From Sideroxydans sp. (GTDB lineage Bacteria > Pseudomonadota > Gammaproteobacteria > Burkholderiales > Gallionellaceae), in assembly GCA_028707175.1 (NCBI GenBank), contig JAQTUV010000006.1, positions 1 to 64,000 on the forward strand: 64,000 bases of DNA, given 5' to 3'. The position numbers and the translations under genes are program-made. Within the stretch, counting starts at the first letter, position 1; every line of letters starts with the position of its first letter. Positions 18,413 to 29,136 of this stretch are shown here, in pieces. A model generated the notes under the pieces. It searched no databases and had not been told where the DNA came from. It saw only the letters and a program-made list of their open reading frames with translations.

Positions 18413-19156
18413 TCAATGTATCTCTGGTTTCTTTGCGGAAGGTTTGATCCTATCCAACAGGCGGCGCATATTACCCAGCGAGGCCAGATGCAGATACGCC
18501 ATCCCCAATGCGCCACTTCTAAACAAAGCAGGGAGTTTGTCATCGGCGAGCTGGCCGAATTTCACTTCATCGATGAGATAGAAATCGTTCAACTGAAAGG
18601 TTTCGCCATTGGGGGTGTCAAAACGTGCGCCTTGTTGCATGAACAAACCTAGTTCGTCCAACTGTTGAACCAGCGTTTCGGTGCGCGCGAACTCGACTTG
18701 GAAATTCTGCAGGAACTGCATCACTTCGTTCATGCGCGGTTGTAGCTGCCCCGCTTCATCGATGAGAACCTCGCCTATGCTCGGATTCAACGCTGGACAT
18801 TCTTCATCGATGCACACCATCAGCTGTCCTTGAGCACCGCCCTCTGCCATCACGAATGGATAGCGACGCACAAACGCAGGGATGTAATGCGCATCCCACT
18901 TGCCCTTGTCATCCACATAAAGGTTCTCACCCGTGCGCACCCCTAACAACACAACGGGGCGCATCTTTCCATCCTGCGCTTTGATGAACACGATGGGATA
19001 TTCGCGTGCCGCTTCAGCGAACTCGATCGCGCCCAATAACACCGCCGTGGTGTCGCGCACGAACTCGAAATTGACCTTGGCGGTATCGAATCGCAGATTG
19101 CGATGGACGTTTGAATTGAGGGGGACGACTTTTTGATAGAACGCAAAGCTACTCAA
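18413..19156 (-). CDS. SapC family protein
   Basis: This 247-residue protein shows the SapC pattern: an N-terminal VVPLNSNVHRNLRFD, the central YIPAFVRRYPFV, and the ending FYLIDEVKFGQLADDKL. SapC was named from the Campylobacter S-layer secretion locus; its biochemical role is not established. The start is a TTG with GGAG upstream. It is the last gene of the two-partner secretion operon, 18 bp after the FecR gene, hinting at a role with the secreted exoprotein. Confidence 0.88.
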   Translation of the reverse strand: MSSFAFYQKVVPLNSNVHRNLRFDTAKVNFEFVRDTTAVLLGAIEFAEAAREYPIVFIKAQDGKMRPVVLLGVRTGENLYVDDKGKWDAHYIPAFVRRYPFVMAEGGAQGQLMVCIDEECPALNPSIGEVLIDEAGQLQPRMNEVMQFLQNFQVEFARTETLVQQLDELGLFMQQGARFDTPNGETFQLNDFYLIDEVKFGQLADDKLPALFRSGALGMAYLHLASLGNMRRLLDRIKPSAKKPEIH

Positions 19157-19174
19157 ATTATTCTCCTTTGAATT

Positions 19175-20545
19175 TCACGGAACGACCACACAACCACCAC
19201 CGCTAATACCCGACTTTTTAGCGCCCTCGATGCTCTCCAACTTGGCATCCCCTCCCATAAAACTAGGAGTCGCACCCAAACGAGTAAGGAGCTGCTCATT
19301 GCTAAAACCACTTTCTCCTTTACCTAAGTCGATTTTCTCATCGCCTTTAGTCAAGATGACCTGCCCTTCATTAACCGACACATAGAATCCTGGCTCACCA
19401 TCTGCATGCCCTTCTTCGAATAGTTTATCGATGTCTACGGGTACGCTATCCGGTTTAGGGGCTGTATTTTCTAAAATACTTGCAGGCACTGCTAAAACTA
19501 AAACCGGCTTACCTGTTTCACGGGCAATAATGGCTGCTTGATTAATAGCAACCGTGAACGCGCCCCCTGGGCTAACCAATACGACTTCGCCAGCCCATAC
19601 AAACACGCCTGCACCATCCAATGGATTGCCCGCCGTCGCACCAAAATTTTCGGCTCCTTCCGCACATGGGCCGTTACACCAAGCATCGAACCCCGTACCA
19701 CGGATGCCAATCGTCGCGGCAGAAACTCTGAATTTGTAATTGTCGTGATTAACGCGCCCAATCAATCCTGTCACTACACGCACGCCACCTTTGAGTAAGC
19801 GTAAAGCGATGTTCTCCTGATTGGCCACCTTGTCGTATTTGAACGCCTCAATATGGAAGACACTGCTCTCTTGCAATGTGATTCGTCCTCCATCGCGAAA
19901 TACCACGACAGCGTGAGATTTCAAGCTACTTTGCAATGTATCTCCTTCGTACACGGGCGACCCTAAAGTCAGCCTGCGCAACTTAGCGTCTATACCTTTT
20001 GCAGCTAATTCCCCTTCGATCAGCATGACGCGTCCCACCGCTTTTACTTGGAGCGACTTTGTCTTTGTCAGTTTTGACTCTGCCTCAGCAGAACAATCCG
20101 CCGCAGCACATAGTCGCGCAGTAAAATCTGTTCCTCGAATCCCCAGCGTCGCTGTCGCTGCGTGTAGCTTGTAGGCGTCTTTATTTCCACGCTTACCAAT
20201 CAAGCCTGTCACCGTACGGAAACCACCTTTGAGCAAGCGAAATACAGCAGAGTCCGCTTGAGGTGCATCGGATCTGAATGAGTAAGTCTCGATCTTAAGG
20301 TTGGAGTTGGGACGCATCGTCATTTTGGTACCGTCGTTCATCACCACCTGCGCGTAGCTATCTTTTGCAGTGACCAACAAATCACCTGCAGAAACATCTG
20401 CTTTGGGCGCTAACACCTTTATCGTTCCATCAGGCCGGTGAGCAACCAGCGCACCACTCATATAGCCAATTTTCCCCGATGCTTCTGCATAAGCGGCCGT
20501 CGTAACAAACAGTAGAATTAATGACAGCAGAATATTCTTTATCAC
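19175..20545 (-). CDS. Protein with two FecR domains
   Basis: This 456-residue protein has a signal peptide (MIKNILLSLILLFVTTAAYA) and two similar FecR modules, recognisable by GGFRTVTGLIGKR...ATLGIRGTDF and GGVRVVTGLIGRV...ATIGIRGTGF. It lacks the membrane helix and cytoplasmic tail of sigma-regulating FecR proteins, so it is probably a periplasmic or cell-surface domain protein. A Cys pair (ARLCAAADC) follows the first module. The start is GTG with GAGG upstream. It lies 14 bp after the tpsB gene in the operon. Confidence 0.88.
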   Translation of the reverse strand: MIKNILLSLILLFVTTAAYAEASGKIGYMSGALVAHRPDGTIKVLAPKADVSAGDLLVTAKDSYAQVVMNDGTKMTMRPNSNLKIETYSFRSDAPQADSAVFRLLKGGFRTVTGLIGKRGNKDAYKLHAATATLGIRGTDFTARLCAAADCSAEAESKLTKTKSLQVKAVGRVMLIEGELAAKGIDAKLRRLTLGSPVYEGDTLQSSLKSHAVVVFRDGGRITLQESSVFHIEAFKYDKVANQENIALRLLKGGVRVVTGLIGRVNHDNYKFRVSAATIGIRGTGFDAWCNGPCAEGAENFGATAGNPLDGAGVFVWAGEVVLVSPGGAFTVAINQAAIIARETGKPVLVLAVPASILENTAPKPDSVPVDIDKLFEEGHADGEPGFYVSVNEGQVILTKGDEKIDLGKGESGFSNEQLLTRLGATPSFMGGDAKLESIEGAKKSGISGGGCVVVP

Positions 20546-20559
20546 GTCACACCTCGCTC

Positions 20560-22173
20560 TTAGAATGCCGCCATGAGCGAGGCGTGGATACGCCAGTCGC
20601 CCTTCAATTGTTGAGGATCTGTGCCAGCTTTAATAATGCGTCCTGCATCCATCTTCAGCGAAAAATTATCGGTATAGCCAGAGCGCACCCCAAAACCTGC
20701 ACTTGAGATATTGGTGCTATTGCCTGCCTTGGCTTTCACATTGCCACCATCCACAAAAACCAAGCCGCGCAGTTTCGCATCACCTATCTCAAACGCAGGT
20801 GAATAGGTCTCGATGTTAAAGCGTGCTCCGACCTCCCCCATCTCACTCCCTTCCGAGAATCCACGCACACCGTCAGCACCACCAAGGCGCATCTGCTCCG
20901 CTTGGATGAGTGTGTCGCCACTCCACTGAGCGCTCATCGCAGTACGGAACTGCCAATCCCCCCCCAAAGCAGTGAAATAGCCTGCACCGAAGCGAACGGC
21001 TTTGTAGGTCGCAGTCGGTTTTGAAGAATTCACCAAATCATAGTTGGCGAAATCTGCCGACTTGCCTTTGTCCATCAGCGGCATATTGAGCACGAACGCG
21101 GTATTGAAATTGACATCGCCTTTACCTACCTTACCTTGAGCGGTGTAACTCAGGCTAAACGGCGTAACGACGATGTCGTTGTATAACGGCTGCGTTATCC
21201 CCGTCATCTTGATCTTATCGAACTTGCGCAAATCTAATCCGAATGTGACGCGCGGATCGAACGTGCTCCAACGATCAAGCGGGATGTTGTAATGTGAACT
21301 CAAAATGAGGCCACCACCTTGGAAGCTCGTCGTACCGACCAAAGAATTGACGTTGGAATAGCCGCCGAAGAATTCGATACTGTGGCCGTTCTCATACAGC
21401 GGAATCTTGTAACTACCGCCAATGACTTTGACGCGATCCATGTACGACGGTGACACCTGCATATTCACTTGAGCAACATGATCCTTGTCGAATAAATTGG
21501 CATGACGATAAGCCAGCCCCAGACGTGACCGTCCTGTTTCGGGTGAGCCAGAGTTATCGAAAGTTACCGTCCACGCACTAGGCTTGCTATCAGTCACCAA
21601 CACGCTGGCATCCACTTCGTCATCTTTTGCTCCGGCTTTAAGGACGACGTTAAGTTGTCTAGCTGGATTCTCATTTGCCAACCTCAATTCACGCCCCAGC
21701 TGTTTTGCCCGTGGGATATTCCCTGTGCGTATGGATGGAATTGCGTTTAGCACATTAGTTTCGCTGAAAAATTTATTGTCTTTAGCTTTGACCTTGCCGA
21801 ATCTAGCTTCGATAGTCTGAAAATGGACATCCCCCTTCTCCAATTCTTGTTCCGGCAACAACAACTGTACCGCTGAGAATCCTTTACGAAGATACAGATA
21901 TTCCACGGCCTCAAGCGCATGCTGAACATCAGAAAAGTCTTTTTGGGCCCCTACGTAAGGTGACACTGCGATATCGATCTCCTTTTGACTCAACAAGGTC
22001 GCCCCATCAACCGTGTATCCGGAAATATCAAATCGCAAAGCCTCAACAATCTCTTCATGTGGCGCGCCCGCGCCTTGCGGCTCAGCTTGAGCTATCGCAG
22101 TGCCCAAAAAGGATAACGACACGCCTAACAACAACCCAAATGGCTTATGTATAGTTTTCATATTCGCATCCAT
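20560..22173 (-). CDS. TpsB outer-membrane transporter, ShlB/FhaC/HecB family
   Basis: This 537-residue protein has a signal peptide, a ShlB-type POTRA region (about 45-125; YTVDGATLLSQKEIDIAV and LEAVEYLYLRKGFSAVQLLLPEQ), and a beta-barrel with the conserved LGGADGVRGFSEGSE near the C-terminus and a terminal Phe. It exports the adjacent TpsA exoprotein across the outer membrane. Its ATG follows directly on the TpsA stop codon (TAAATG); an internal ATG at 22161 is the alternative start. Confidence 0.92.
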   Translation of the reverse strand: MDANMKTIHKPFGLLLGVSLSFLGTAIAQAEPQGAGAPHEEIVEALRFDISGYTVDGATLLSQKEIDIAVSPYVGAQKDFSDVQHALEAVEYLYLRKGFSAVQLLLPEQELEKGDVHFQTIEARFGKVKAKDNKFFSETNVLNAIPSIRTGNIPRAKQLGRELRLANENPARQLNVVLKAGAKDDEVDASVLVTDSKPSAWTVTFDNSGSPETGRSRLGLAYRHANLFDKDHVAQVNMQVSPSYMDRVKVIGGSYKIPLYENGHSIEFFGGYSNVNSLVGTTSFQGGGLILSSHYNIPLDRWSTFDPRVTFGLDLRKFDKIKMTGITQPLYNDIVVTPFSLSYTAQGKVGKGDVNFNTAFVLNMPLMDKGKSADFANYDLVNSSKPTATYKAVRFGAGYFTALGGDWQFRTAMSAQWSGDTLIQAEQMRLGGADGVRGFSEGSEMGEVGARFNIETYSPAFEIGDAKLRGLVFVDGGNVKAKAGNSTNISSAGFGVRSGYTDNFSLKMDAGRIIKAGTDPQQLKGDWRIHASLMAAF

Positions 22174-25100
22174 TTATTGGCAGATAGGTAATTGAGAGAC
22201 GAGTGGGATGCCGCTCCCTTCAGATAATCCTTCTTCCAACAAGGAGGATACGTCTCGGCTTTCTTCCTCAGTCTCGTCAGGGGTCGAGAAGTACTGATTG
22301 TCTGATGGAGCCATGCTAATCACGATGTTCGTGATTTTTTCGGCTTCCCCATATTGATTAATAGGTTTTAAAACACTGCCTGCTGCATACAAAGTCCCCC
22401 CTATGGTCATGGGGTAGCTCATTTCAATCGTACCTGTGTTAAACAGTGTTCCTGCAGTCAAAGAGCGCGTCCCTAATGTTCCAACGCTGTTAATCGTGTT
22501 GGCATTGCTCAACACCCCCGCCACACTAAGGGAGCTCGCACCACTCGTTAGTGCAGGATCTCCAACATTGATTACACCAAGATTGTTTAAACCTGCAGTC
22601 GCATTAAAGGTGGGCGCTGCACCTCCTGCAATATTAATTGTTCCTGTGTTTAACGTAGCGCCCGCATTCAGTACGCCTTGAACATTCAACGTAAAGTTCG
22701 ATGTGTTTATCAATGATGAGACAACCGTCAATATTGAGCCATTCGCAACCGTCAAACTGCCGTTGTTAGTTAACGAATCAAGTGTTGTCGTTCCTACTGA
22801 ACTGTCAAACATCACTGACGAACTGACGGGAATCACCACTGCTGCCACATTCATTCCGTCAGGCAATGCACCACCGCTCCAGTTCGCGGCGTCTGACCAC
22901 AAACTGCTCAACCCCAACCCTGTCCAAGTCACGCTCTGTAGCTGGCTAATATCCGCCGCTGCACTAGCAGTAGCACGCTGTAGCACATAGTTACCGGCAT
23001 CAATGCCCCCCAAACTTATTCCACCGATAGTCACCACTTTTCCTGTTCCGACATTCCGATCAGAAAAACTGCCCGTCGCATTAGCCACTGTCAAACGATC
23101 TCCTGCGACCATCCCGCTGAATTGTGCTACTCCAGAATCAAGTATGCTGGACAAATTCCCATCATAAACTTTGTTGTTTGCCCTCATTCCGATCACCTCA
23201 ACAATGCTTGCTTTACCAACGTTATAGTTAGCTGCCGAGGTAAATCCAGTGAAGCTGTAGTTCGCAGCATCTGCCCCACTTAGTGAAGTGGCAATTTGGG
23301 TGTAACTCCCAGCGTTTAAATTGCCGCTACTGCTCAAGTCAGACGCTACGCTATTAACGGTCGCAATACTGCTCACAACATCGCCGGCAATGATGTTGCC
23401 AAAGCTCACTGCACCTGCAGCTGCAGGGGTTCCATAGGTGGTGTTGATACCTGTGATCTGCGTCCCATTTAAGGCCAATTTATTAACGTTATAGTTAGCT
23501 GCCGAAGTAAATCCAGTGAAGCTGTAGTTCGCAGCATCTGCCCCACTTAGTGAAGTGGCAATTTGGGTATAACTCCCAGCATTTAAATTGCCGCTACTGC
23601 TCAAGTCAGACGCTACGCTATTGACGGTCGCAATACTGCTCACAACATCGCCGGCAATGATGTTGCCAAAGCTGACTGCGCCAGCAGTTGCGGGGGTTCC
23701 ATAGGTAGTGTTGATACCTGCGATCTGCGTCCCATTTAAGGCCAATTTATTAACGTTATAGTTAGCTGCCGAAGTAAATCCAGTGAAGATGTAGTTCGCA
23801 GCATCTGCCCCACTTAGTGAAGTGGCAATTTGGGTGTAACTCCCAGCGTTTAAATTGCCGCTACTGCTCAAGTCAGACGCTACGCTATTAACGGTCGCAA
23901 TACTGCTCACAACATCGCCGGCAATGATGTTGCCAAAGCTCACTGCACCAGCAGCTGCGGGGGTTCCATAGGTGGTGTTGATGCTTGAGATCTGTGTTCC
24001 GGTGAGGGCTAGTTGACTGATATCCCCAATTGCTGCATTCGGCGTAAATAGGTATTGATAGCCGTACACATTCACACCACCATTAGTCGCATACAGATTA
24101 TTGGCTACGGTGACGACTTTGCCTGTTCCTGCATTTTTATTATCGTATGTACCCGATGTTGGCGTAACCAAACTATCACCATCAAGAGTTCCGGAAATTG
24201 CAAAATTATCCACAGTCAGCGCGGCCAGTGTCGTACCGTCATACACCTTGCTGACGGAGCCTGTTAAACCTACGCTTACCGTTGGTGCAACGGTGTAGAT
24301 AAACCCGCTGCCTGTCCCCAGAATCGTCCCACCAAAGGCAGTGTTGTATTGTTTAAAGTTGTAACTTAAACCACCTTTCGCATCGGTTAAGGGGCCGTTT
24401 GAATAGACCAACCACCGCCCTGTAGCCGAGAACGGATTTCCCCCTAAGTTGGTAAAGTTATTGGCTACAACGATGATGTCTGTACTAGAAGAAATGACGG
24501 GGGTAGATGAGGGGATCAATACATCACCAAATGCAGCGATCATGATGGCACCACTAGTGGCGTTTAAAGCATCTACTTGAATATTTCCCCCCGTGTTGGT
24601 TAGATTGATTTGGCTTGCAGCAATCGTTGCCATCGTCGTATCAATAACGGCAGCACCGGATTGACGAATCCCTGCGTCGGCCCCCGCGTCATTGGCGGTG
24701 ATATTCAGTACACCTAAAATATCTATCGTATCGTTCAACACCACGCTGCGGCCTGCTTGTAGGGTCAAACCGCCTGAACCCGTTGCACTGATGCTGGCAC
24801 CCGCTTGTTGCGTAATATCGTTGTGCGCTTGCAATACCACATTGGTGCCTAGATCCAATGTGCTGGCTATCCAACCTGCAGAAATAGTCGTATCTGTGTC
24901 AGGATTATCAGAGAACAATAATCCGCTGGCGCCCGCTAAGGGCCCCCCCAGCAAATAGACCCCGCCACTGCCACCATGAGCCCCCCCACTGCCAAGCAAG
25001 ACAACACCAGACTGACCTAATACTTCGTTAACATCGTAGGGATTGAGTTGCACGCCAAACACACTGTTACTGGCTGATAGTTGACCAACCGCACCGGTTG

Positions 25101-28100
25101 CCCCATTACCCCATGTGACAGCACCGCTACCACTCCAATTCGGACTGAATACAACATAATTTCCATCCGAAAGACTCAGGATCCCGCCAGGAGTACCGCA
25201 GTCGCACATGGAATAGCCTCCGACACTATCTCCAACTGCACTGCCCACCAAGCTATTAGTCCCCGACAGCACACCACCAAAGGCTCCGTCAGCTAACTTA
25301 CCATTGGTGCTGTCCATCCAAGTAACAGCACCTTTGTTCCCTCCCCAACTCGAACTGGTGATCAGCCAATTGCCATTGACCTGCAACACATCTGCGCCGC
25401 CGTCACCCAGATTGTCGTTGAGTGCACTCCCTAGCAAGCTGTTACTGGCGGATAAGACTGCACCATTGGCACCGCCAACTAATTTCCCCGTTGCGCCGTT
25501 CATCCAAGTGACCGCACTGAGCGAACCATTCCAATACTGACTACGGATCAATAAACTGCCGTTGCTCATGATGTTCACACCGCCGGAAAAACCTCCTGCC
25601 ACACCTACTTGGTCACCAATCGTCGAACCCACCAAGCTGTTGCTAGAACTCACCACTCCACCGACAGCGCCAGTGGTGAGTTGCCCGGTTTGCCCGTTCA
25701 CCCAAGTCACTGCTCCTAACGCATCTAAGTAATAGCCCGCACCCACACCCCAACTCGAACTTTTCACCACATAGTTCCAGAATGTGCGGCCATCACTGAC
25801 TAGCGTGATGCCACCCGATCCAATGGCATCGTTCGCTGCCCCACCTACCAAACTGTTGCTGCTCGACACCACACCGACCGTACCGTTCATACCATTGCCC
25901 AGCGTCACAGCACCCGCGCTGCCATTCCAGTACGGACTGGCTACCACATAGTTCCAGAATGTCGATCCATCGGTGATCTCAGTCAACCCGCCCGAACCGA
26001 CCTGATCCCAGCCAAGACTACCGATCAGACTGTTGGCATTTGAAATCACCCCGCCGAATGATGCATCCTTGAGTTGCCCTGTGCTACCGTTCATCCAAGT
26101 CACCGCGCCTGCATAAGTCGCCCCAGCTACATTCGTGTCTGTCCAATACAAGTTGCTGAATACAACGTTACCATTCCCCAATACCAACGGTGAACTGTTC
26201 CCGACATAATCGGATGCGGTCGAGCCGACCAAGCTATTTGCCGTTGAAATAATTCCGGAGTTATTCGCAGTCTTGCCAGTCGCACCATTTACCCAAGTGA
26301 TCGCCCCCGCATTGGCCGCTGCACCATTGCTCCAATTTGAACTGAGCACCACGTAATTCCAGAAGTTGTTCTGATAGTCGGTGAGTTCAAATACACCTGC
26401 CGACCCCACGCTGTCATTTGCCGTACTGCCTATCAAACTATTCGCTGCAGAGATGACGCCGAAGGATGTCCCATCCGACAATGCGCCAGTTACGCCGTTC
26501 ATCCAAGTGACTGCACCGGCACTCCCGTTCCACTGTGGACTTCTGATCACAACGTTGCCATTGCCCAGTTGCATGAGGTTGTAATTTCCCACTTGGCTGT
26601 TTGCCACATCACCGACCAAGCTATTGAATTCGGTAATCAACCCACCTGAGCTTCCATCGATCAGCTTGCCGGTAGCCCCGTTTATCCATGTGACCGCGCC
26701 AGCGTTATCTGCACCCAGCCCAGTCGGGTTGTGCCAATTATGTGTCCGCACCAGAACATTGCCGGAGGCCAACACATCAATACCGGCACTACCAACCTGG
26801 TCCGCACCAACGTAGTAAAAATATGGGTAGTAAATTGACGTTGTATAAACGCCGCCATATGCACCCACCAAACTATTCGCCGTACCAATCACGCCGCCAT
26901 AAACCGGTGTGCCGACAGTGCTGTTGGATAGCTCACCCGTCGTACCATTCATCCAAGTCAATGCACCAACGTTTAGATTGGAACCATTATCCCAATTCGA
27001 ATTTTTCAAAAGGAGGTTGCCATTGCCAAGCTGGATGATGCTGCTATAGATATTAAAACCAGACATGTCTCCGGCTGTCGAACCTACAAGACTATTGGTA
27101 TTTGAAACCGCACCGCCACTCGAGAGGTCGGCGAGTTTACCTGTTGTGCCATTCAGCCAAGTCAGCGCACCCAAACCTGTACTGGGGCTACCGCCATTCC
27201 AGACCGGCGTGGTTGCCAGAAAGTTACCGTTATTCAGTGCGACGACTGCGCCAACATTGTCGTAGCCATACGCACCTATCAAGCTGTTGGTTCCATCGAC
27301 CATACCGCCGGAGCTACCATTGCTAAGAGCGCCAGTCGCACCGTTCATCCAGGTAAGAGCCCCAGTATCGATATTCGTATTGAAGTCAAACCACGGACTT
27401 TTCACCACAAAGTTGTTACCGCCGATTTGAGCCGTGATTCCTTGCGCCCCCACAAAACTACCGGCTGCAGAACCCACCAGACTGAATGCAACACCTGCGG
27501 TTTGAATGCCTGAAACGACACCGGACGTACCGGTCGCTCCATTACCCCAAGTCACCGCACCCGTACCACTCGCCCACTGTGAGCTCACAACCACGTAGTT
27601 ACTATTGGAAAGCACAACCAATCCGGGGTCTGCGGTAAATGAGTCCGTCCAGCCTGCGCCGACCAAGTCATAAGCCGTTGATCCGACAATGCTGTTAGTG
27701 GAAGAAACATCGCCTGCCACGCCGGCTGTACCACTCCCCCAAGTGACCGCCCCCTTGCCTGCATTCGCGACACCGCCGCTACCCCATTGTCCGCTACGGA
27801 CCAGATAGTTGCCATTTGGCAGCCATACGACCCCGCTCGCTTCCGAGGACAACCAAGAGTATGGCTTCGTATCCACCGTACCGATTTTGTCGCCGGCAGT
27901 AGTTCCGACCAGACTATTGGTGCTGGAAATGGCACCGCCCAAACCGCCCCCAACCAAAGCGCCTGTAGCACCGTTCATCCAGGTGACGGCACCAGCACCT
28001 GCCAACGTGCCGCCGTTATTCCAATTGTTACTGGTGATAACGATATTGCCATTGCTCCCTACAGATATCCCGCTTTGGTCATATGTGTACGGACTACCGC

Positions 28101-29136
28101 TGTTGACCTGCTTGATGCTCATCAAGCCGACTTTGTCACCTAGCGTTGAGCCAACTAGGCTATTCGTACTACCCAATACATCGCCATTTACACCAGTAGA
28201 CAACGTGCCGTTGCTGCCATTTACCCAGGTCACGGCCCCCAAAGCGTTAGCAGCAACACCCCCACTACCCCACAGAGGACTGCGCACCACATAATTTCCG
28301 CTCACTTGAGTAATTCCACCGAAACCGACCATGTCGCCCGCTGTTGAGCCGACCAGACTGTTAGTCGACGAGACTACACCACCGTTTGCTGCGTTGGATA
28401 ATTTGCCATTGCTACTATTCATCCAGGTCACTGCACCCAACGCGTTTGTCGAGGTACCACCGTTATTCCAATAACTGCTGCTGATAACGACATTACCGTT
28501 GACCAGTTGAGTAAGTCCGTTAACATTACCGATGCTCCCGACCTTGTCGCCCACATTACTGCCCACCAGACTATTCAAATTGGAAACTGCACCACCAGCA
28601 CTCCCAGTGGAAAGCAACCCTGTCGAGCTCATCCAGGTCACCGCACCCATGCCACCGTTCCAGTTATCGCTGGTGATGATGACGTTACCATTGCCGAGTA
28701 CAGTAACTCCGTTGTAATCGTAAATGGTATAAGCCCCCACCTTGTCGCCCGCTGCCGAACCCACCACCGATGAGATAAGCGTTCCAGTTGAGGTGTACAG
28801 ATAGACCGCGCCCGAATTGGTACCGAACGTGCTGTCGAGTGGTGATGAAATCAGGATGTTGCCGTTACCCAACTCGATATTCTGCCGACCACCGAATCCC
28901 TCGCCTGTCCCCGGTGTCGGATCGAGGATTTCCTGATAAACCGAGCTGGCCGCACCACTTCCCGCCACGATGGTGATGTTGCGCGGATCAAGCAGCAGCG
29001 TCCCATTCAAACCATTCGTTGCCGAAAGATCGGTCAGGCCGCCGTAACCGAGTGAAGTCAAACCGGAGACTTCGGCATTGCCGCCGTTACCACTTTGCAC
29101 ACCACCTTTTGCACTGATGTTGCCTGCAAATCGCAC
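22174..29136 (-). CDS. TpsA exoprotein, C-terminal major part (frame after a one-base frameshift)
   Basis: This 2,320-residue frame continues the adhesin-like exoprotein whose N-terminus is at 29058-30545. It has about 18 copies of a repeat of roughly 55-70 residues with the pattern NSLVGSTAGDxVG, NGNxVVxS and GAVTWMNGATG, which resembles the repeat family I know as DUF5649. A YDG-type module follows (KVYDGTTLAALTVDNF), then three near-identical MBG-like modules of 89 residues, and a final beta-rich region. It is probably a secreted, extended surface protein exported by the adjacent TpsB. The start given is only the first start codon in this frame; the protein would be read from the upstream part if the frameshift is not real. 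Confidence 0.85.
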   Translation of the reverse strand: MRFAGNISAKGGVQSGNGGNAEVSGLTSLGYGGLTDLSATNGLNGTLLLDPRNITIVAGSGAASSVYQEILDPTPGTGEGFGGRQNIELGNGNILISSPLDSTFGTNSGAVYLYTSTGTLISSVVGSAAGDKVGAYTIYDYNGVTVLGNGNVIITSDNWNGGMGAVTWMSSTGLLSTGSAGGAVSNLNSLVGSNVGDKVGSIGNVNGLTQLVNGNVVISSSYWNNGGTSTNALGAVTWMNSSNGKLSNAANGGVVSSTNSLVGSTAGDMVGFGGITQVSGNYVVRSPLWGSGGVAANALGAVTWVNGSNGTLSTGVNGDVLGSTNSLVGSTLGDKVGLMSIKQVNSGSPYTYDQSGISVGSNGNIVITSNNWNNGGTLAGAGAVTWMNGATGALVGGGLGGAISSTNSLVGTTAGDKIGTVDTKPYSWLSSEASGVVWLPNGNYLVRSGQWGSGGVANAGKGAVTWGSGTAGVAGDVSSTNSIVGSTAYDLVGAGWTDSFTADPGLVVLSNSNYVVVSSQWASGTGAVTWGNGATGTSGVVSGIQTAGVAFSLVGSAAGSFVGAQGITAQIGGNNFVVKSPWFDFNTNIDTGALTWMNGATGALSNGSSGGMVDGTNSLIGAYGYDNVGAVVALNNGNFLATTPVWNGGSPSTGLGALTWLNGTTGKLADLSSGGAVSNTNSLVGSTAGDMSGFNIYSSIIQLGNGNLLLKNSNWDNGSNLNVGALTWMNGTTGELSNSTVGTPVYGGVIGTANSLVGAYGGVYTTSIYYPYFYYVGADQVGSAGIDVLASGNVLVRTHNWHNPTGLGADNAGAVTWINGATGKLIDGSSGGLITEFNSLVGDVANSQVGNYNLMQLGNGNVVIRSPQWNGSAGAVTWMNGVTGALSDGTSFGVISAANSLIGSTANDSVGSAGVFELTDYQNNFWNYVVLSSNWSNGAAANAGAITWVNGATGKTANNSGIISTANSLVGSTASDYVGNSSPLVLGNGNVVFSNLYWTDTNVAGATYAGAVTWMNGSTGQLKDASFGGVISNANSLIGSLGWDQVGSGGLTEITDGSTFWNYVVASPYWNGSAGAVTLGNGMNGTVGVVSSSNSLVGGAANDAIGSGGITLVSDGRTFWNYVVKSSSWGVGAGYYLDALGAVTWVNGQTGQLTTGAVGGVVSSSNSLVGSTIGDQVGVAGGFSGGVNIMSNGSLLIRSQYWNGSLSAVTWMNGATGKLVGGANGAVLSASNSLLGSALNDNLGDGGADVLQVNGNWLITSSSWGGNKGAVTWMDSTNGKLADGAFGGVLSGTNSLVGSAVGDSVGGYSMCDCGTPGGILSLSDGNYVVFSPNWSGSGAVTWGNGATGAVGQLSASNSVFGVQLNPYDVNEVLGQSGVVLLGSGGAHGGSGGVYLLGGPLAGASGLLFSDNPDTDTTISAGWIASTLDLGTNVVLQAHNDITQQAGASISATGSGGLTLQAGRSVVLNDTIDILGVLNITANDAGADAGIRQSGAAVIDTTMATIAASQINLTNTGGNIQVDALNATSGAIMIAAFGDVLIPSSTPVISSSTDIIVVANNFTNLGGNPFSATGRWLVYSNGPLTDAKGGLSYNFKQYNTAFGGTILGTGSGFIYTVAPTVSVGLTGSVSKVYDGTTLAALTVDNFAISGTLDGDSLVTPTSGTYDNKNAGTGKVVTVANNLYATNGGVNVYGYQYLFTPNAAIGDISQLALTGTQISSINTTYGTPAAAGAVSFGNIIAGDVVSSIATVNSVASDLSSSGNLNAGSYTQIATSLSGADAANYIFTGFTSAANYNVNKLALNGTQIAGINTTYGTPATAGAVSFGNIIAGDVVSSIATVNSVASDLSSSGNLNAGSYTQIATSLSGADAANYSFTGFTSAANYNVNKLALNGTQITGINTTYGTPAAAGAVSFGNIIAGDVVSSIATVNSVASDLSSSGNLNAGSYTQIATSLSGADAANYSFTGFTSAANYNVGKASIVEVIGMRANNKVYDGNLSSILDSGVAQFSGMVAGDRLTVANATGSFSDRNVGTGKVVTIGGISLGGIDAGNYVLQRATASAAADISQLQSVTWTGLGLSSLWSDAANWSGGALPDGMNVAAVVIPVSSSVMFDSSVGTTTLDSLTNNGSLTVANGSILTVVSSLINTSNFTLNVQGVLNAGATLNTGTINIAGGAAPTFNATAGLNNLGVINVGDPALTSGASSLSVAGVLSNANTINSVGTLGTRSLTAGTLFNTGTIEMSYPMTIGGTLYAAGSVLKPINQYGEAEKITNIVISMAPSDNQYFSTPDETEEESRDVSSLLEEGLSEGSGIPLVSQLPICQ
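23221..23990 (-). repeat. Three tandem 267-bp repeats encoding MBG-like modules
   Basis: Units start at 23221, 23488 and 23755, so the period is 267 bp (89 codons). Copies are almost identical at the DNA level, with a few substitutions such as TATAGTTAGCTGCCGA followed by G or A. Such identity points to recent duplication or gene conversion. The third copy diverges near 23990. Confidence 0.9.

Noticed and set aside
22436-28976. Many open frames on the plus strand over the TpsA gene
   Set aside because: They lie opposite a repetitive coding region with strong codon bias; they lack ribosome sites and family patterns and repeat with the TpsA repeats.
22174-29136. CRISPR-like regularity of the repeats
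   Set aside because: The periodic units are coding repeats of about 170-270 bp without short palindromic repeats and unique spacers.
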